Source: JAKOWB01 sp038363005
Lineage (GTDB): Bacteria; Pseudomonadota; Alphaproteobacteria; Kiloniellales; JACOMY01
Reading direction: 5' to 3'
Assembly: GCA_038363005.1 (NCBI GenBank)
Contig: JBBQBI010000014.1
Location: 1 to 64,000 of the forward strand
Length of the DNA stretch: 64,000 nt
Part shown: positions 53,153-62,031 of the stretch, in pieces
Layout: every line of letters starts with the position of its first letter
Numbering within the stretch: the stretch's first letter is position 1
Program-made: the position numbers and the translations under genes
Notes under the pieces: model-generated
Seen by the model: the letters and a program-made list of their open reading frames with translations, nothing else
Told to the model about the DNA's origin: nothing
The model's database searches: none

Positions 53153-54202
53153 TCAGGCCGTGAAGCGGTCGATCACCGTGATGCCGGCGCCACTATAGCC
53201 GTCCATGGCGGCGATGGCCGCGCCGGCGTCTTCCAGCGCGATGCGCCTGGTTACCAGGTGCGAGAGCTCCAAGCGGCCGGTGCGCAGCATCTGGAACAGG
53301 GCCGGGAAGCGGCTGGCGGCGATACCCCGCGTGCCCAGGATCTGGATCTGCCTGGAATAGACCAGCTCCAGCAGCGGCAGCGCCGGTTCGGCATGGCGTC
53401 CCAGCGGCATGCCGACCTGCACATGGCGCCCCAGCTTGCGCAACGAGCGCAGTGAATTGAGGAAGGTCTCGGTGACGCCGAGGCCCTCCAGCGAGACCTG
53501 CGCGCCGCCGCCGGTCACCTCGCGCACCGCGGCGCCGACATCGTCGAGGCCCGTGGCATTGATCGTCGCCGTGGCGCCGAGGGAACGGGCGAGATCCAGT
53601 GCCGCCGGATTGATATCGACCGCGACCACCGCGGCACCCAACGCCGCGCCGATGGCCACGGCCGACAGACCAACGCCGCCGCAGCCATGTACCGCCAGCC
53701 ATTCGCCAGGCCGGAGCCGGGCGCGGTCGACAAGGGCGCGGAAGGCGGTGGTGACGCGGCAGCCCATGCCGGCGACGGTGACGAAGTCGAGCTCGTCCGG
53801 CATGGCGACTAGATTGAAGTCGGCGCGCGTCACAGCGATGCGCTCGGCAAAGGCACCCCAGGCGGTGAAGCCGACGATCTGCTGCCGGTCGCAGACCGTG
53901 GCGTCGCCGCCCAGGCAGTCTGGGCAGGCGCCGCAGGCCAGGATGAAGGGCGCGGTCACGCGGTCGCCGACCCGGAAGCGGCGGCAGTCGCGGCCCACCG
54001 CCTCGACCACACCGGCGAACTCGTGCCCCGGCACATGCGGCAGGCGCACGTCGGGATCGGCGCCCTTCCAGCCGTGCCAGTCCGAACGGCAGACGCCGCA
54101 GGCCTCGACCCGCACGATCACGCCGTCGGCCGGGCAATCCGGTTCGGCCACGTCGCGCGACACCAGCGGGGCATTGAAGGCTTCGATCAGGGCGGCGCGC
54201 AT
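53153..54202 (-). CDS. zinc-dependent alcohol dehydrogenase family protein
   Basis: A 349-residue medium-chain dehydrogenase. The catalytic zinc motif is EACGVCRSDWHGWKG with PHVPGHEFAGVVEAVG; the structural zinc cysteines are in ACGACPDCLGGDATVC. The NAD(P) loop is AVHGCGGVGLSAVAIGAALG. TAWGAFAERIAV and GMGCRVTTAFRALVDRA fit the family. Substrate unknown. The start at 54202 (MRAALIEAFNAPL) is the standard N-terminus; in-frame codons upstream are not conserved in character. It lies between malonyl-CoA synthetase and the FAD oxidoreductase on the same strand. Confidence 0.88.
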   Translation of the reverse strand: MRAALIEAFNAPLVSRDVAEPDCPADGVIVRVEACGVCRSDWHGWKGADPDVRLPHVPGHEFAGVVEAVGRDCRRFRVGDRVTAPFILACGACPDCLGGDATVCDRQQIVGFTAWGAFAERIAVTRADFNLVAMPDELDFVTVAGMGCRVTTAFRALVDRARLRPGEWLAVHGCGGVGLSAVAIGAALGAAVVAVDINPAALDLARSLGATATINATGLDDVGAAVREVTGGGAQVSLEGLGVTETFLNSLRSLRKLGRHVQVGMPLGRHAEPALPLLELVYSRQIQILGTRGIAASRFPALFQMLRTGRLELSHLVTRRIALEDAGAAIAAMDGYSGAGITVIDRFTA

Positions 54203-54306
54203 GGGACGACCTCGAGGGATTCTGCGGTGTGCCGAAGCCTGCCACGCAACAGCTTGGCCGCTGTCCTGCACCAGACGCTGGCTGGCCTGAACCCGATGCG
54301 CCGTGG

Positions 54307-55611
54307 CTAGAGCGGCAGCTTGTCGCGCACCCGATACCAGCGCACCGCCATCGGCAGGAACCAGGGATTGCCGCTGTAGAGCGGGCGGGTCGGAAAGGCG
54401 AGGCCGTCGAGCGCCGTGGCGCCGTCTTCCTCGCCCAGGATCTGCTGGCCGACGCGGGTGCCGAAGTAGGGCGCCAGCGACACGCCGGAGCCGCAGTAGC
54501 CCATGCTGTACCACAGGCCGTCCGGCCCCTTGCCCAGGTGCGGCATGGTGTCGAAGGTGTAGGCCACGGTGCCCATCCAGGAGTGGCTGACCTTGCTGTC
54601 CTTGAGCTGCGGGAAGATGCGGCTCATCTCGGCATGCAGGCGCGGGGCGGAGATGCGCACATCGGTCTCGCCCGCCGCGACGCGACCGCCGAAGACCATG
54701 CGTCGGCCATCCGGCGACAGGCGATAATAGAACACCAGCTTGCGGCTGTCGGAGAGCACGCGCTTGTGCGGCACCAGGGTCTTGGTCAGCGCCGGGTCGA
54801 GTTCCTCGGTGGCGATGATGTAGCTGCCGATCGGGATGACGCGGCGCCGCAGCCAGGGCGAATTCGGCCCGGTGTAGCCGTTGGTGGCGATCATCACGTC
54901 GCGCGCCCGGATGCTGCCGCGCGGCGTCAGCACGCGGAAGCCGGCGCCGTCACGCTCCACCCCGGTGACCGGCGTGCGGTCGGCCACGGTGGCGCCGGCC
55001 TGGAGCACGCGGTCGAGCAGCCCGGCGTGGAACTTGGCCGGCTGCAGCGAGGCGTGCTTCGGATAGACCACGCCGCCGTGATAGAGGTCGCTGCCGATTT
55101 CGCTATGCTGCTCGTCGCGCGGTACCAGGCGATAGGGCACCTCGATGCCGGCATGCTGGTTCTGCAGATAACTCGCCATGGCGGCGTACTGCTTGGGATT
55201 GTGCGCGGCGTGGAAGCGGCCGACCACCTCCCAGTCGCAGTCGATGCCCTCGCGCTTAATCAACGCCTCGGCGAACTCCAGGGCCTTAAAGCCTTCCTTG
55301 CGGATGGCCACGGCGCGCTCGGAGCCATGCTTGGCGGCCAGCGCGCCATAGGTCGGCTTCAGCGAGGTGGAGACCTGCCCACCGTTGCGTGTCGAACAGC
55401 CCTGGCCGGCGGCCTCGGCCTCCAGCACCAGGGTCGAGCGGCCACCGCGCGCCGTCACCAGCGCGGCGGCCAGGCCGCTGTAGCCGGAGCCGACGATGGC
55501 GACGTCGACCTCCGCCGGCAGCAGGGTCTGCGGCAGGGCGCGCAGCGGCGCGGCCTCCCACCAGTAGGGGGTATCCTTGAAGTCGGCGGTATAGAGCGCT
55601 TTGGCGGCCAT
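54307..55611 (-). CDS. FAD-dependent amine oxidoreductase (PuuB/DAO-like)
   Basis: A 434-residue flavoprotein with FAD loop VDVAIVGSGYSGLAAALVTARGGRSTLVLEAE and the pattern NGGQVSTSLKPTYGALAAKHG. DVMIATNGYTGPNSPWLRRRVIPIGSYIIATEEL and WMGTVAYTFDTMPHLGKGPDGLWYSMGYCGSGVSLAPYFG match gamma-glutamylputrescine oxidoreductases and relatives. It is a paralogue of the product at 19168-20472, with the same length and N-terminal layout (YWWE/WWWE before the FAD loop). GGACA precedes the ATG. Divergent from malonyl-CoA decarboxylase. Confidence 0.87.
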   Translation of the reverse strand: MAAKALYTADFKDTPYWWEAAPLRALPQTLLPAEVDVAIVGSGYSGLAAALVTARGGRSTLVLEAEAAGQGCSTRNGGQVSTSLKPTYGALAAKHGSERAVAIRKEGFKALEFAEALIKREGIDCDWEVVGRFHAAHNPKQYAAMASYLQNQHAGIEVPYRLVPRDEQHSEIGSDLYHGGVVYPKHASLQPAKFHAGLLDRVLQAGATVADRTPVTGVERDGAGFRVLTPRGSIRARDVMIATNGYTGPNSPWLRRRVIPIGSYIIATEELDPALTKTLVPHKRVLSDSRKLVFYYRLSPDGRRMVFGGRVAAGETDVRISAPRLHAEMSRIFPQLKDSKVSHSWMGTVAYTFDTMPHLGKGPDGLWYSMGYCGSGVSLAPYFGTRVGQQILGEEDGATALDGLAFPTRPLYSGNPWFLPMAVRWYRVRDKLPL

Positions 55612-55785
55612 GGGGTGTCCTGTGAGCCGGGAAGGCGCAACCCTATGCGGGGGTGGGACGTTGGAACAAGAGGCCACCGGAGGGCGGCTGGCCAGCGTTC
55701 GGGGAGGGGTCGACCAATGGGCAGCTTGCGGCGACGTCACAGCGCGGTCACCATCCGGCCGCGAAGCGATGCTGTGGTACTGCCG

Positions 55786-57228
55786 ATGACGACGAGCGAA
55801 CGAGACACCTTCCTGGACCGGACCTGGTCGAGCCTGGCGCGCGGTTTCCGCGATATCGCCCAGGGCGCGGCACGCACCCTTGGCCTGGCGCCGCACGCCA
55901 TGCCAAGCGGCCCGGAGGCGCTGAAGGCGCTGATGCGCGAGTGTCTGGAGGCGCGCGGTGGCGAGGTCTCGGCCCGGCTGCGCGCTGCCGAGCTGGGCGA
56001 GGCCTATGCCGCGCTCGACCCTGCCGGGCGGCGCCAGTTCCTGGGCATCCTGGCGACCGACTTCGCCGCCGATCCGGCCCGCATCGACCAGGCGATCCAG
56101 CGCTGGCAGGCGGCCGACGATGGCACTCGCCCGGCGGCGGAGGAGGGCCTGCGCCGGGCGCTACAGCCGCCGCGCGTGCGCCTGCTGACCCAGTTTTCCA
56201 CTCTGCCGGCCGGCATGAAGTTCCTGGTCGACCTGCGCGCCGAGTTGCTGCAGGCGGCGCGCGACGACGCGGCGCTGAAGCCGCTCGACAGCGACCTGCG
56301 CACGCTGCTGGAGTCGTGGTTCGATTTCGGTTTCCTCGACGTGCGGCGCCTGACCTGGGATTCGCCAGCCGCCCTGCTGGAGAAGCTGATCGACTACGAA
56401 GCGGTGCACGAAATCCGGTCGTGGGGCGACCTGAAGCACCGCCTGGAAAGCGACCGCTGGCTCTTCGGCCTGTTTCATCCGCGCATGCCGGACGAGCCGC
56501 TGGCCTTCGTCGAGGTGGCGCTGGTCGAGGACCTAGCCGATTCCGTGCAGGCGCTGCTCGACGAGACGGCGCCGAAGATCGAGCCACGCCAGGCGCGCAC
56601 CGCGATCTTCTATTCCATCTCCAACACCCAAGAGGGGCTGGCCGGCATTGCCTTCGGCGAGTGGCTGATCAAACGCGTGGTGCAGAAGCTGTCGGAGGAG
56701 CTGCCGAACCTGGAGAGCTTCGCCACGCTGTCGCCGCTGCCCGGCTTCCGCCGCTGGCTGGAACAGCTGCCGGTCGAACGCCTGGGCAGGGCGATGAGCG
56801 AGCCGGAGCAACTGGGCCTGCGCGCGCTGGGTGGTTCCGACGACATCAAGGTGGCCTTGGCCGTCGTGCTGGCCGATCCCGCCTGGGCCGCGGACGTGAC
56901 CACCGCCAACGCCCTGGCGCAGCCGATGAAGCGTCTTGCCGTCGCCTATCTGACCGAGACGCGACCGGACCGTCAGGCGCTTGACCCGGTGGCACGCTTC
57001 CACCTGCGCAACGGTGCCCGGCTGGAACGGGTGAACTGGCTGGCTGACACCTCGGCCAACGGCCTGCAGCAGTCGGCCGGCCTGATGGTGAACTATCTGT
57101 ATGACCTGGAGGCCATCGACGCCAACCACGAGGCCTATCTGCGCGAGGGTCGCATCGCGCTGGGGCCGGAGGCGCGCGCGCTGGCCCGCCAGATCAAGCC
57201 TGAGGAAGCGGCGCGGCGGCGGGCCTGA
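55786..57228 (+). CDS. malonyl-CoA decarboxylase
   Basis: A 480-residue decarboxylase converting malonyl-CoA to acetyl-CoA and CO2. Diagnostic segments: FHPRMPDEPLAFVEVALVEDLA, AIFYSISNTQEGLAGIAFGEWLIKRVVQKL, FATLSPLPGFRRWLEQL and a closing HLRNGARLERVNWLADTSANGLQQSAGLMVNYLYDL with the catalytic histidine and serine region. N-terminal ~150 residues form the helical domain. I start at the ATG at 55786 (MTTSERDTF). It converges with the DMT transporter and overlaps its 3' end by 35 bases. Confidence 0.93.
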   Translation: MTTSERDTFLDRTWSSLARGFRDIAQGAARTLGLAPHAMPSGPEALKALMRECLEARGGEVSARLRAAELGEAYAALDPAGRRQFLGILATDFAADPARIDQAIQRWQAADDGTRPAAEEGLRRALQPPRVRLLTQFSTLPAGMKFLVDLRAELLQAARDDAALKPLDSDLRTLLESWFDFGFLDVRRLTWDSPAALLEKLIDYEAVHEIRSWGDLKHRLESDRWLFGLFHPRMPDEPLAFVEVALVEDLADSVQALLDETAPKIEPRQARTAIFYSISNTQEGLAGIAFGEWLIKRVVQKLSEELPNLESFATLSPLPGFRRWLEQLPVERLGRAMSEPEQLGLRALGGSDDIKVALAVVLADPAWAADVTTANALAQPMKRLAVAYLTETRPDRQALDPVARFHLRNGARLERVNWLADTSANGLQQSAGLMVNYLYDLEAIDANHEAYLREGRIALGPEARALARQIKPEEAARRRA

Positions 57229-58093
57229 GCGGCAATCGGAAGCGCCGCTCGCCCCAAGCCAGCAGGCCAACGGCGACCAGCACCAGGCCGGCGCCGGCCC
57301 AGGTTTCCTGGGGTGGCAGTTCGCCATAGATGAAGAGGGCCGCGGCGAAACCGGCGGGCAGGCCCAGATAGCCCAGGGTGGTCATCACCAGGGCATCGAT
57401 ATGCTTCAAGGCGGTCAGCCAGCAGAGGCCGCTGAGCAGGCCGCAGAAGGCGATGGCAAGGAAGCCCAGCCAGGCCGAGGCGGGCAGGGGGTGCCAGTCG
57501 GCCAACGCCGGCGGCAGTGCCACCAGCGCGCCGGACAGCGCCAGCCAGAACATCAGGTCGAGCACCGATTCCTGCCGGCCGTAGCGCTTGGTGGAAATCA
57601 GCACGCCGGCCCAGGAGAAGGCGCCGATCAAGGCCAGCGCCACGCCGACCAGGTCCTTCGCCCCTTCCGGCTGGGCGGCCAGCAGCACGCCGGCGAAGCC
57701 CAGCAACAGGGCGCCAAGGCGCGGCCAGTCCAGCCGTTCCTTCAGGAGCAGGCGGGCCAGGGGCAGCGCCAGGAGGGGCTCGGCATAGAACACCGTCACC
57801 ACCAGTGACAGCGGCAGGCGGTTCAGCGATTCGAAATAGCACCAGGAGCCGATGATGCTGAGCACCATGCGCAGCAGGTGCACCCGGCGGCTGGCCATCG
57901 CCGGACGCTTGGCGCGCAGCAGGAAGATCGGCAGCAGCAGCGCCAGGGCGAAGGCCCAGCGCAGCAGCACGCCCTGCCACGCGCTGGCGCCTGCCATGGC
58001 GCCCTTGCCGAAAACGTCCATGCCGCTGCCGGTCAATACCGCCAGGACGGCCAGCAGATAGACCAGGGCGCGGGAAGGCTGCAGGGGGAACAT
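57194..58093 (-). CDS. EamA/DMT family transporter
   Basis: A 299-residue protein with ten hydrophobic helices in two repeated halves, as in the drug/metabolite transporter superfamily. Segments such as MVLSIIGSWCYFESLNRLPLSLVVTVFYAEPLLALPLARLLLKERL at the end of half one, and LCWLTALKHIDALVMTTLGYLGLPAGFAAALFIYGELPP in half two, are typical EamA. Substrate unknown; these are commonly exporters of metabolites or amino acids. Its C-terminus overlaps the convergent malonyl-CoA decarboxylase gene. Confidence 0.9.
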   Translation of the reverse strand: MFPLQPSRALVYLLAVLAVLTGSGMDVFGKGAMAGASAWQGVLLRWAFALALLLPIFLLRAKRPAMASRRVHLLRMVLSIIGSWCYFESLNRLPLSLVVTVFYAEPLLALPLARLLLKERLDWPRLGALLLGFAGVLLAAQPEGAKDLVGVALALIGAFSWAGVLISTKRYGRQESVLDLMFWLALSGALVALPPALADWHPLPASAWLGFLAIAFCGLLSGLCWLTALKHIDALVMTTLGYLGLPAGFAAALFIYGELPPQETWAGAGLVLVAVGLLAWGERRFRLPLRPAAAPLPQA

Positions 58094-58362
58094 CTCGACG
58101 GACTCCGACGATCGCGGCGGAGACTACGGCGGGCCCGCTGGGGGCACCATGGACCCCGGCGACGCCGCACCATGCGTGGCGGGCATGGATCGGCCAGGCG
58201 GAACGGCGGCCGGGCACGACTTGCAGGCGTCATGAGGGCCGGGTAGAAGTCCGCCGTCCGGCCTTCGACTGGGGGTCGTGCTTGCGGATAGGCTGATCTC
58301 CGAGCGCATAACGACGGCCACGTGAAGCGCCAATCGCGGCCCGAGCCCCGAGGAGGACACCT

Positions 58363-59532
58363 ATGGCCAAGGACGAAAAGACCTTTCGCAGCGTCGTGGA
58401 GGTCGCCCAGACTCTGACGCCCAGCTACCCGATCTATTGCCTGCGACCGCACCTGCTGCGGCGCAACGCCAAGAAGTTCATGACGCTGTTTCCCGGCACG
58501 GTGCTCTATGCCGTGAAGTGCAACCCGCACCCCATGGTGCTGCGCGCGCTCTACGACGCCGGCATACGGCACTTCGACACCGCCTCGCTGACCGAGATCG
58601 CGCTGGTGAGCGAGAGCTTCAGCGACGCGCACGCCTACTTCATGCACCCGATCAAGGGCCGCGCAGTGATCCGCAGCGCCTATACCGTCTATGGCGTGCG
58701 GCACTACGTGGTCGATCACCTGGACGAGCTGCGCAAAGTGCTGGAGGAGACCGACCGCGAGGGCCTGGTGATAGTGGTGCGCATCGCCACGCCGCCGGCC
58801 AAGGGCACGCTCTATCACCTGGCGGCCAAGTTCGGCGCCACGCCGGACGAGGCGGTGGAGTTGGCCAAGGAAGCCAAGAAGCAGGGCTGCAAGGTCGGCT
58901 TCTGCTTTCACGTCGGCTCGCAGTGCCTCGATCCCGGCGCCTATCGCACCGCGCTGGAGATGGTCGGCGACGTCATGCAGCGTAGCGGCGTCGAGCCGGT
59001 GGTGATCGACGTCGGCGGCGGCTTCCCGGCGCACTATGCCGACACCGATCCGGCGCCGCCGCCGCTGGAGGCCTACATGGACGAGATCCGCGCCGGGGTG
59101 AAGTCGATCAAGCTGCAGCCCGACATCGACCTGTGGTGCGAACCTGGCCGCGCCCTGGTGGCCGCAGCCTGCTCGCTGCTGACCCAGGTGCAGCTGCGCA
59201 AGGGCGACCGCCTCTACATCAACGACGGCATCTACGGCTCGCTGTCGGAGACGGTGCAGGGGAAGATCGAGCTGCCGGCCCGGCTGGTGCGCCTCGACGG
59301 CCCGGTGGCGAATTCCACCGAGGGCTATCTGCTGAACGGTCCGACCTGCGATTCGCTGGACGTGCTGCCGACGCGCTATCACCTGCCGACCGACGCGCGC
59401 GAGGGCGACTGGCTGGAGATCGACCAGATCGGCGCCTACTCCAACGCCAACGCCACGCACTTCAACGGTTTCCATCCGGAAACCTATGTAATGGTCGGCG
59501 ACGAGCCGCCGGCCGTGGTGCGCAGGCTGTGA
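58363..59532 (+). CDS. PLP-dependent ornithine/lysine-type decarboxylase (alanine racemase fold)
   Basis: A 389-residue fold-type III decarboxylase. The PLP lysine is Lys52 in LYAVKCNPHP; GFCFHVGSQC, VIDVGGGFPAHYADTD and CEPGRALVAAACSLL bind the cofactor phosphate and ring; GPTCDSLDVL carries the active-site Cys-Asp. This group includes eukaryotic-type ornithine decarboxylases and alphaproteobacterial ornithine/lysine decarboxylases, rather than diaminopimelate decarboxylase, which is longer. It would produce putrescine or cadaverine. AGGAGG six bases before the ATG fixes the start. A 270-base leader separates it from the divergent DMT gene. Confidence 0.87.
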   Translation: MAKDEKTFRSVVEVAQTLTPSYPIYCLRPHLLRRNAKKFMTLFPGTVLYAVKCNPHPMVLRALYDAGIRHFDTASLTEIALVSESFSDAHAYFMHPIKGRAVIRSAYTVYGVRHYVVDHLDELRKVLEETDREGLVIVVRIATPPAKGTLYHLAAKFGATPDEAVELAKEAKKQGCKVGFCFHVGSQCLDPGAYRTALEMVGDVMQRSGVEPVVIDVGGGFPAHYADTDPAPPPLEAYMDEIRAGVKSIKLQPDIDLWCEPGRALVAAACSLLTQVQLRKGDRLYINDGIYGSLSETVQGKIELPARLVRLDGPVANSTEGYLLNGPTCDSLDVLPTRYHLPTDAREGDWLEIDQIGAYSNANATHFNGFHPETYVMVGDEPPAVVRRL

Positions 59533-59556
59533 GGCGCCCGGCATGAGGAACCGCCG

Positions 59557-60405
59557 ATGAGACACGGTGAGGTGCGCGCCTGGTCGGCCGCCGGCTTTCA
59601 TCGCGTTGCCTGGGTGGAGTGGGGGCCGGAGACCAGCGACCGCGTGCTGCTCTGCTGCCACGGCCTGCTGCGCAACGGCCGCGACTTCGACGTTCTGGCG
59701 GCCACCCTGGCCGACGAGGGCTGGCGGGTGATCTGCCCCGACGTGGTCGGGCGCGGTCGCAGCGGGCGGCTGGCCGACCCCCGGCTCTACGGCTATCCGC
59801 AGTACCTCAGCGACATGACCCTGCTGCTGGCGCACCTGCAGCTGCAGACGGTCGACTGGCTCGGCACCTCGATGGGTGGGCTGATCGGGCTGTTCCTGGC
59901 CGCAGCGCAGGACACGCCAATCGCCCGGCTGATCGTCAACGACGTCGGGCCCTTCATTCCCAAGGCGGCGCTGGAGCGCATCGCCGGCTACCTGGGCGGG
60001 CCGCGGCCAAGCTTCGCCATGCGGGCTGAGGCCGAGGCCTGGATGCGCCGCACCTATGCCCCCTTCGGTCAGCTGACCGACACGCAGTGGGCCCACCTGA
60101 CCGCCGAATCCTTCGTGCGAACCGATGCCGGGCGGCTGGAGCCGCACTACGACGCCGGCATCGCCACGGCGGTGCTGGCGACGCCGCCGGCCGACGTCGA
60201 CCTCTGGCCGGTGTGGGATCGCCTGCAGTGCCCAACCCTGGTGCTGCGCGGCCAGGACAGCGACCTGCTGCTGGCGGAGACGGCGGTGCAGATGACGCAG
60301 CGCGGGCCCAAGCCGATGCTGCTGACCTTCCCTGACTGCGGCCATGCCCCGGCGCTGATGGACGGCGACCAGATCGCCGCCGTGAAGGGCTGGCTCGGCC
60401 GCTAG
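59557..60405 (+). CDS. alpha/beta hydrolase
   Basis: A 282-residue alpha/beta hydrolase. The oxyanion segment is LLCCHGLLRNGRDFDVLAATLADEGWRVICPDVVGRGRSGR, the nucleophile Ser is in WLGTSMGGLIGLFLA, the acid is expected in VLRGQDSDLLL and the His in FPDCGHAPALMD. Substrate cannot be assigned. GAGGA lies just before the ATG. It follows the decarboxylase by 24 bases on the same strand and may be co-transcribed. Confidence 0.87.
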   Translation: MRHGEVRAWSAAGFHRVAWVEWGPETSDRVLLCCHGLLRNGRDFDVLAATLADEGWRVICPDVVGRGRSGRLADPRLYGYPQYLSDMTLLLAHLQLQTVDWLGTSMGGLIGLFLAAAQDTPIARLIVNDVGPFIPKAALERIAGYLGGPRPSFAMRAEAEAWMRRTYAPFGQLTDTQWAHLTAESFVRTDAGRLEPHYDAGIATAVLATPPADVDLWPVWDRLQCPTLVLRGQDSDLLLAETAVQMTQRGPKPMLLTFPDCGHAPALMDGDQIAAVKGWLGR

Positions 60406-60485
60406 GGCTCATGCGGGGGTCGGCCTGATCCAGATCACAGCGGACCCGATGGCTTTGCGCCATGCAGGGTCTGCAAGGGGGAGCG

Positions 60486-61295
60486 ATGCCACCAGGAGCG
60501 GATCAGGAGGAGGCGCAGCCGGCGCCCGCGGTCGACTGCTATGCGCCGGCCGAGCTGGCGCTGCTGGTCGAGCGACTGGGCGAGCGCAAGGCGGCGCAGC
60601 CCTGGATCACCACGTTCATGCTGGCGCTGCTGGGCGGGGCCTTTGTCGCGCTCGGCGCGCTGCTCTACACGCTGGTGCTGACCGAGGGGACGCTGGGCTT
60701 TGGCCTGAACCGCTGGTTTGCCGGCATGGCCTTTTCACTGGGCCTGATCATGGTGCTGCTGGGTGGCGCCGAGCTCTTCACCGGCAACAGCCTGATGGTG
60801 ATGGCCTGGGCCGAAGGCCGGATTGGGTGGCGCCGGCTGGCCGGCAACTGGTCCCTGGTCTACGCCGGCAATCTGCTGGGTGCGCTGGGCACCGTGCTGC
60901 TGGTGCACCTGGCTGGGATGCCGAATGGACCCAGCGCGGCGACGGCCATTGCCATCGCCGACGCCAAGGTGGCGCTGGATCCGCTGCAGGCCTTCTTCCG
61001 CGGCCTGCTGTGCAACGTCTTCGTCTGCATGGCCGTGTGGCTGTCGCTGGCGGCGCGCCAGTTCGGCGGCAAGGTGGTGGCCATCGCCCTGCCGGTCGCC
61101 GCCTTCGTTGCCCTGGGCCTCGAGCATTCGGTGGCCAACATGTACCTGATCCCGATCGGCCAGCTGGCGGGTGCCGGCCTGGACCCCGCGGGCTTCCTGG
61201 CCAACCTGCTGCCGGTCACCGCCGGCAACATCGTCGGCGGTGCCGGCCTGGTCGGTGGCATCTACTGGCTGATCTATCGCCGGCGCGGCGGTTGA
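60486..61295 (+). CDS. formate/nitrite transporter family channel
   Basis: A 269-residue FNT-type pentameric channel protein with six helices. GELFTGNSLMVMAWA-like AELFTGNSLMVMAWAEGRIG is the helix-2 signature, LCNVFVCMAVWLSLAAR helix 4 and LGLEHSVANMYLIPIGQL helix 5 with the conserved central His; PVTAGNIVGGA is the closing signature. It carries small monovalent anions such as formate or nitrite; substrate not determined. The start at 60486 is preceded by AGGGGGAG; another ATG lies at 60462. The N-terminal ~35 residues are acidic. Confidence 0.9.
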   Translation: MPPGADQEEAQPAPAVDCYAPAELALLVERLGERKAAQPWITTFMLALLGGAFVALGALLYTLVLTEGTLGFGLNRWFAGMAFSLGLIMVLLGGAELFTGNSLMVMAWAEGRIGWRRLAGNWSLVYAGNLLGALGTVLLVHLAGMPNGPSAATAIAIADAKVALDPLQAFFRGLLCNVFVCMAVWLSLAARQFGGKVVAIALPVAAFVALGLEHSVANMYLIPIGQLAGAGLDPAGFLANLLPVTAGNIVGGAGLVGGIYWLIYRRRGG

Positions 61296-61313
61296 GGTCG
61301 CTGGGCGCCGCCC

Positions 61314-61973
61314 TCAGGGGGTGGCCGCGGTCGGCATGACAGGGCCGGCGGCCTTCTGCCGGCCAGCCTCCTTGATCAGCGACAGGTGCACGGCGGCGAC
61401 GTAGCGCACGCCGCGGGTCACTGGCCGTACTTCGTGCAGCAGCGCCGCCGACCAAACGATGGCGGTGCCGCGCTCCAGGTCATAGAGCGTGTCGCCGAAC
61501 TCCGGAAAGCTCAGCTCGCCGCCTTCGTACTCGCCGGCATTCAGGTTGACCACCAGGGTGAAGTTGCGGTGGTGCGTCGCCGGGCTGTTGTTGTCGCGGT
61601 GCTGGCCGATGAAGCCGCCGGGTGCCTCGTAGCGCGCCAGGCGCCAGTGCTCGCGCGAATTGCTGTGGCTCTGGAAGGCCACCTGGATCTGCGGCTCGAC
61701 GTACTTCGACAGCAGATGGTCCAGCACCTTGGTGTACTCGCGGTCGCGCAGCACGATCTGCATCAGGCGGCCCTGCTCGCCATCTTGCGAAACCTTGAAG
61801 TCGCCCTCGGCCTTGATGAAGCCGTCGGTGGTGTAGCCGTTACTGGCGAAACTCGGCAGCGGCCGGTCGAACAGCTGGATGAGCTGCTGGCAGAAGGCCT
61901 GCGACAGCGCGCCCGGCACCAGCAGGACCGGTGCGTGGTGGCTCAGGCGTTGCGGCGTTGCTGACTGGGACAA
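61314..61973 (-). CDS. 2OG-Fe(II) dioxygenase (prolyl hydroxylase-like)
   Basis: A 219-residue protein with the jelly-roll 2OG oxygenase motif: His and Asp in FIGQHRDNNSPATHHRNFTLVVNLN, the distal His in AALLHEVRPVTRGVRYVAAVH, where the following Arg binds 2-oxoglutarate. GGELSFPEFGDTLYDLERGTAIVW matches the prolyl-4-hydroxylase/PiuC-like group. Target unknown. It lies 58 bases downstream of the GT61 gene on the same strand. Confidence 0.85.
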   Translation of the reverse strand: MSQSATPQRLSHHAPVLLVPGALSQAFCQQLIQLFDRPLPSFASNGYTTDGFIKAEGDFKVSQDGEQGRLMQIVLRDREYTKVLDHLLSKYVEPQIQVAFQSHSNSREHWRLARYEAPGGFIGQHRDNNSPATHHRNFTLVVNLNAGEYEGGELSFPEFGDTLYDLERGTAIVWSAALLHEVRPVTRGVRYVAAVHLSLIKEAGRQKAAGPVMPTAATP

Positions 61974-62031
61974 GGCGACCTCCGGCTGGTGCTGCAGTAT
62001 GGCATGGAACGGCGCCGCCGGCCCAAGGCCC

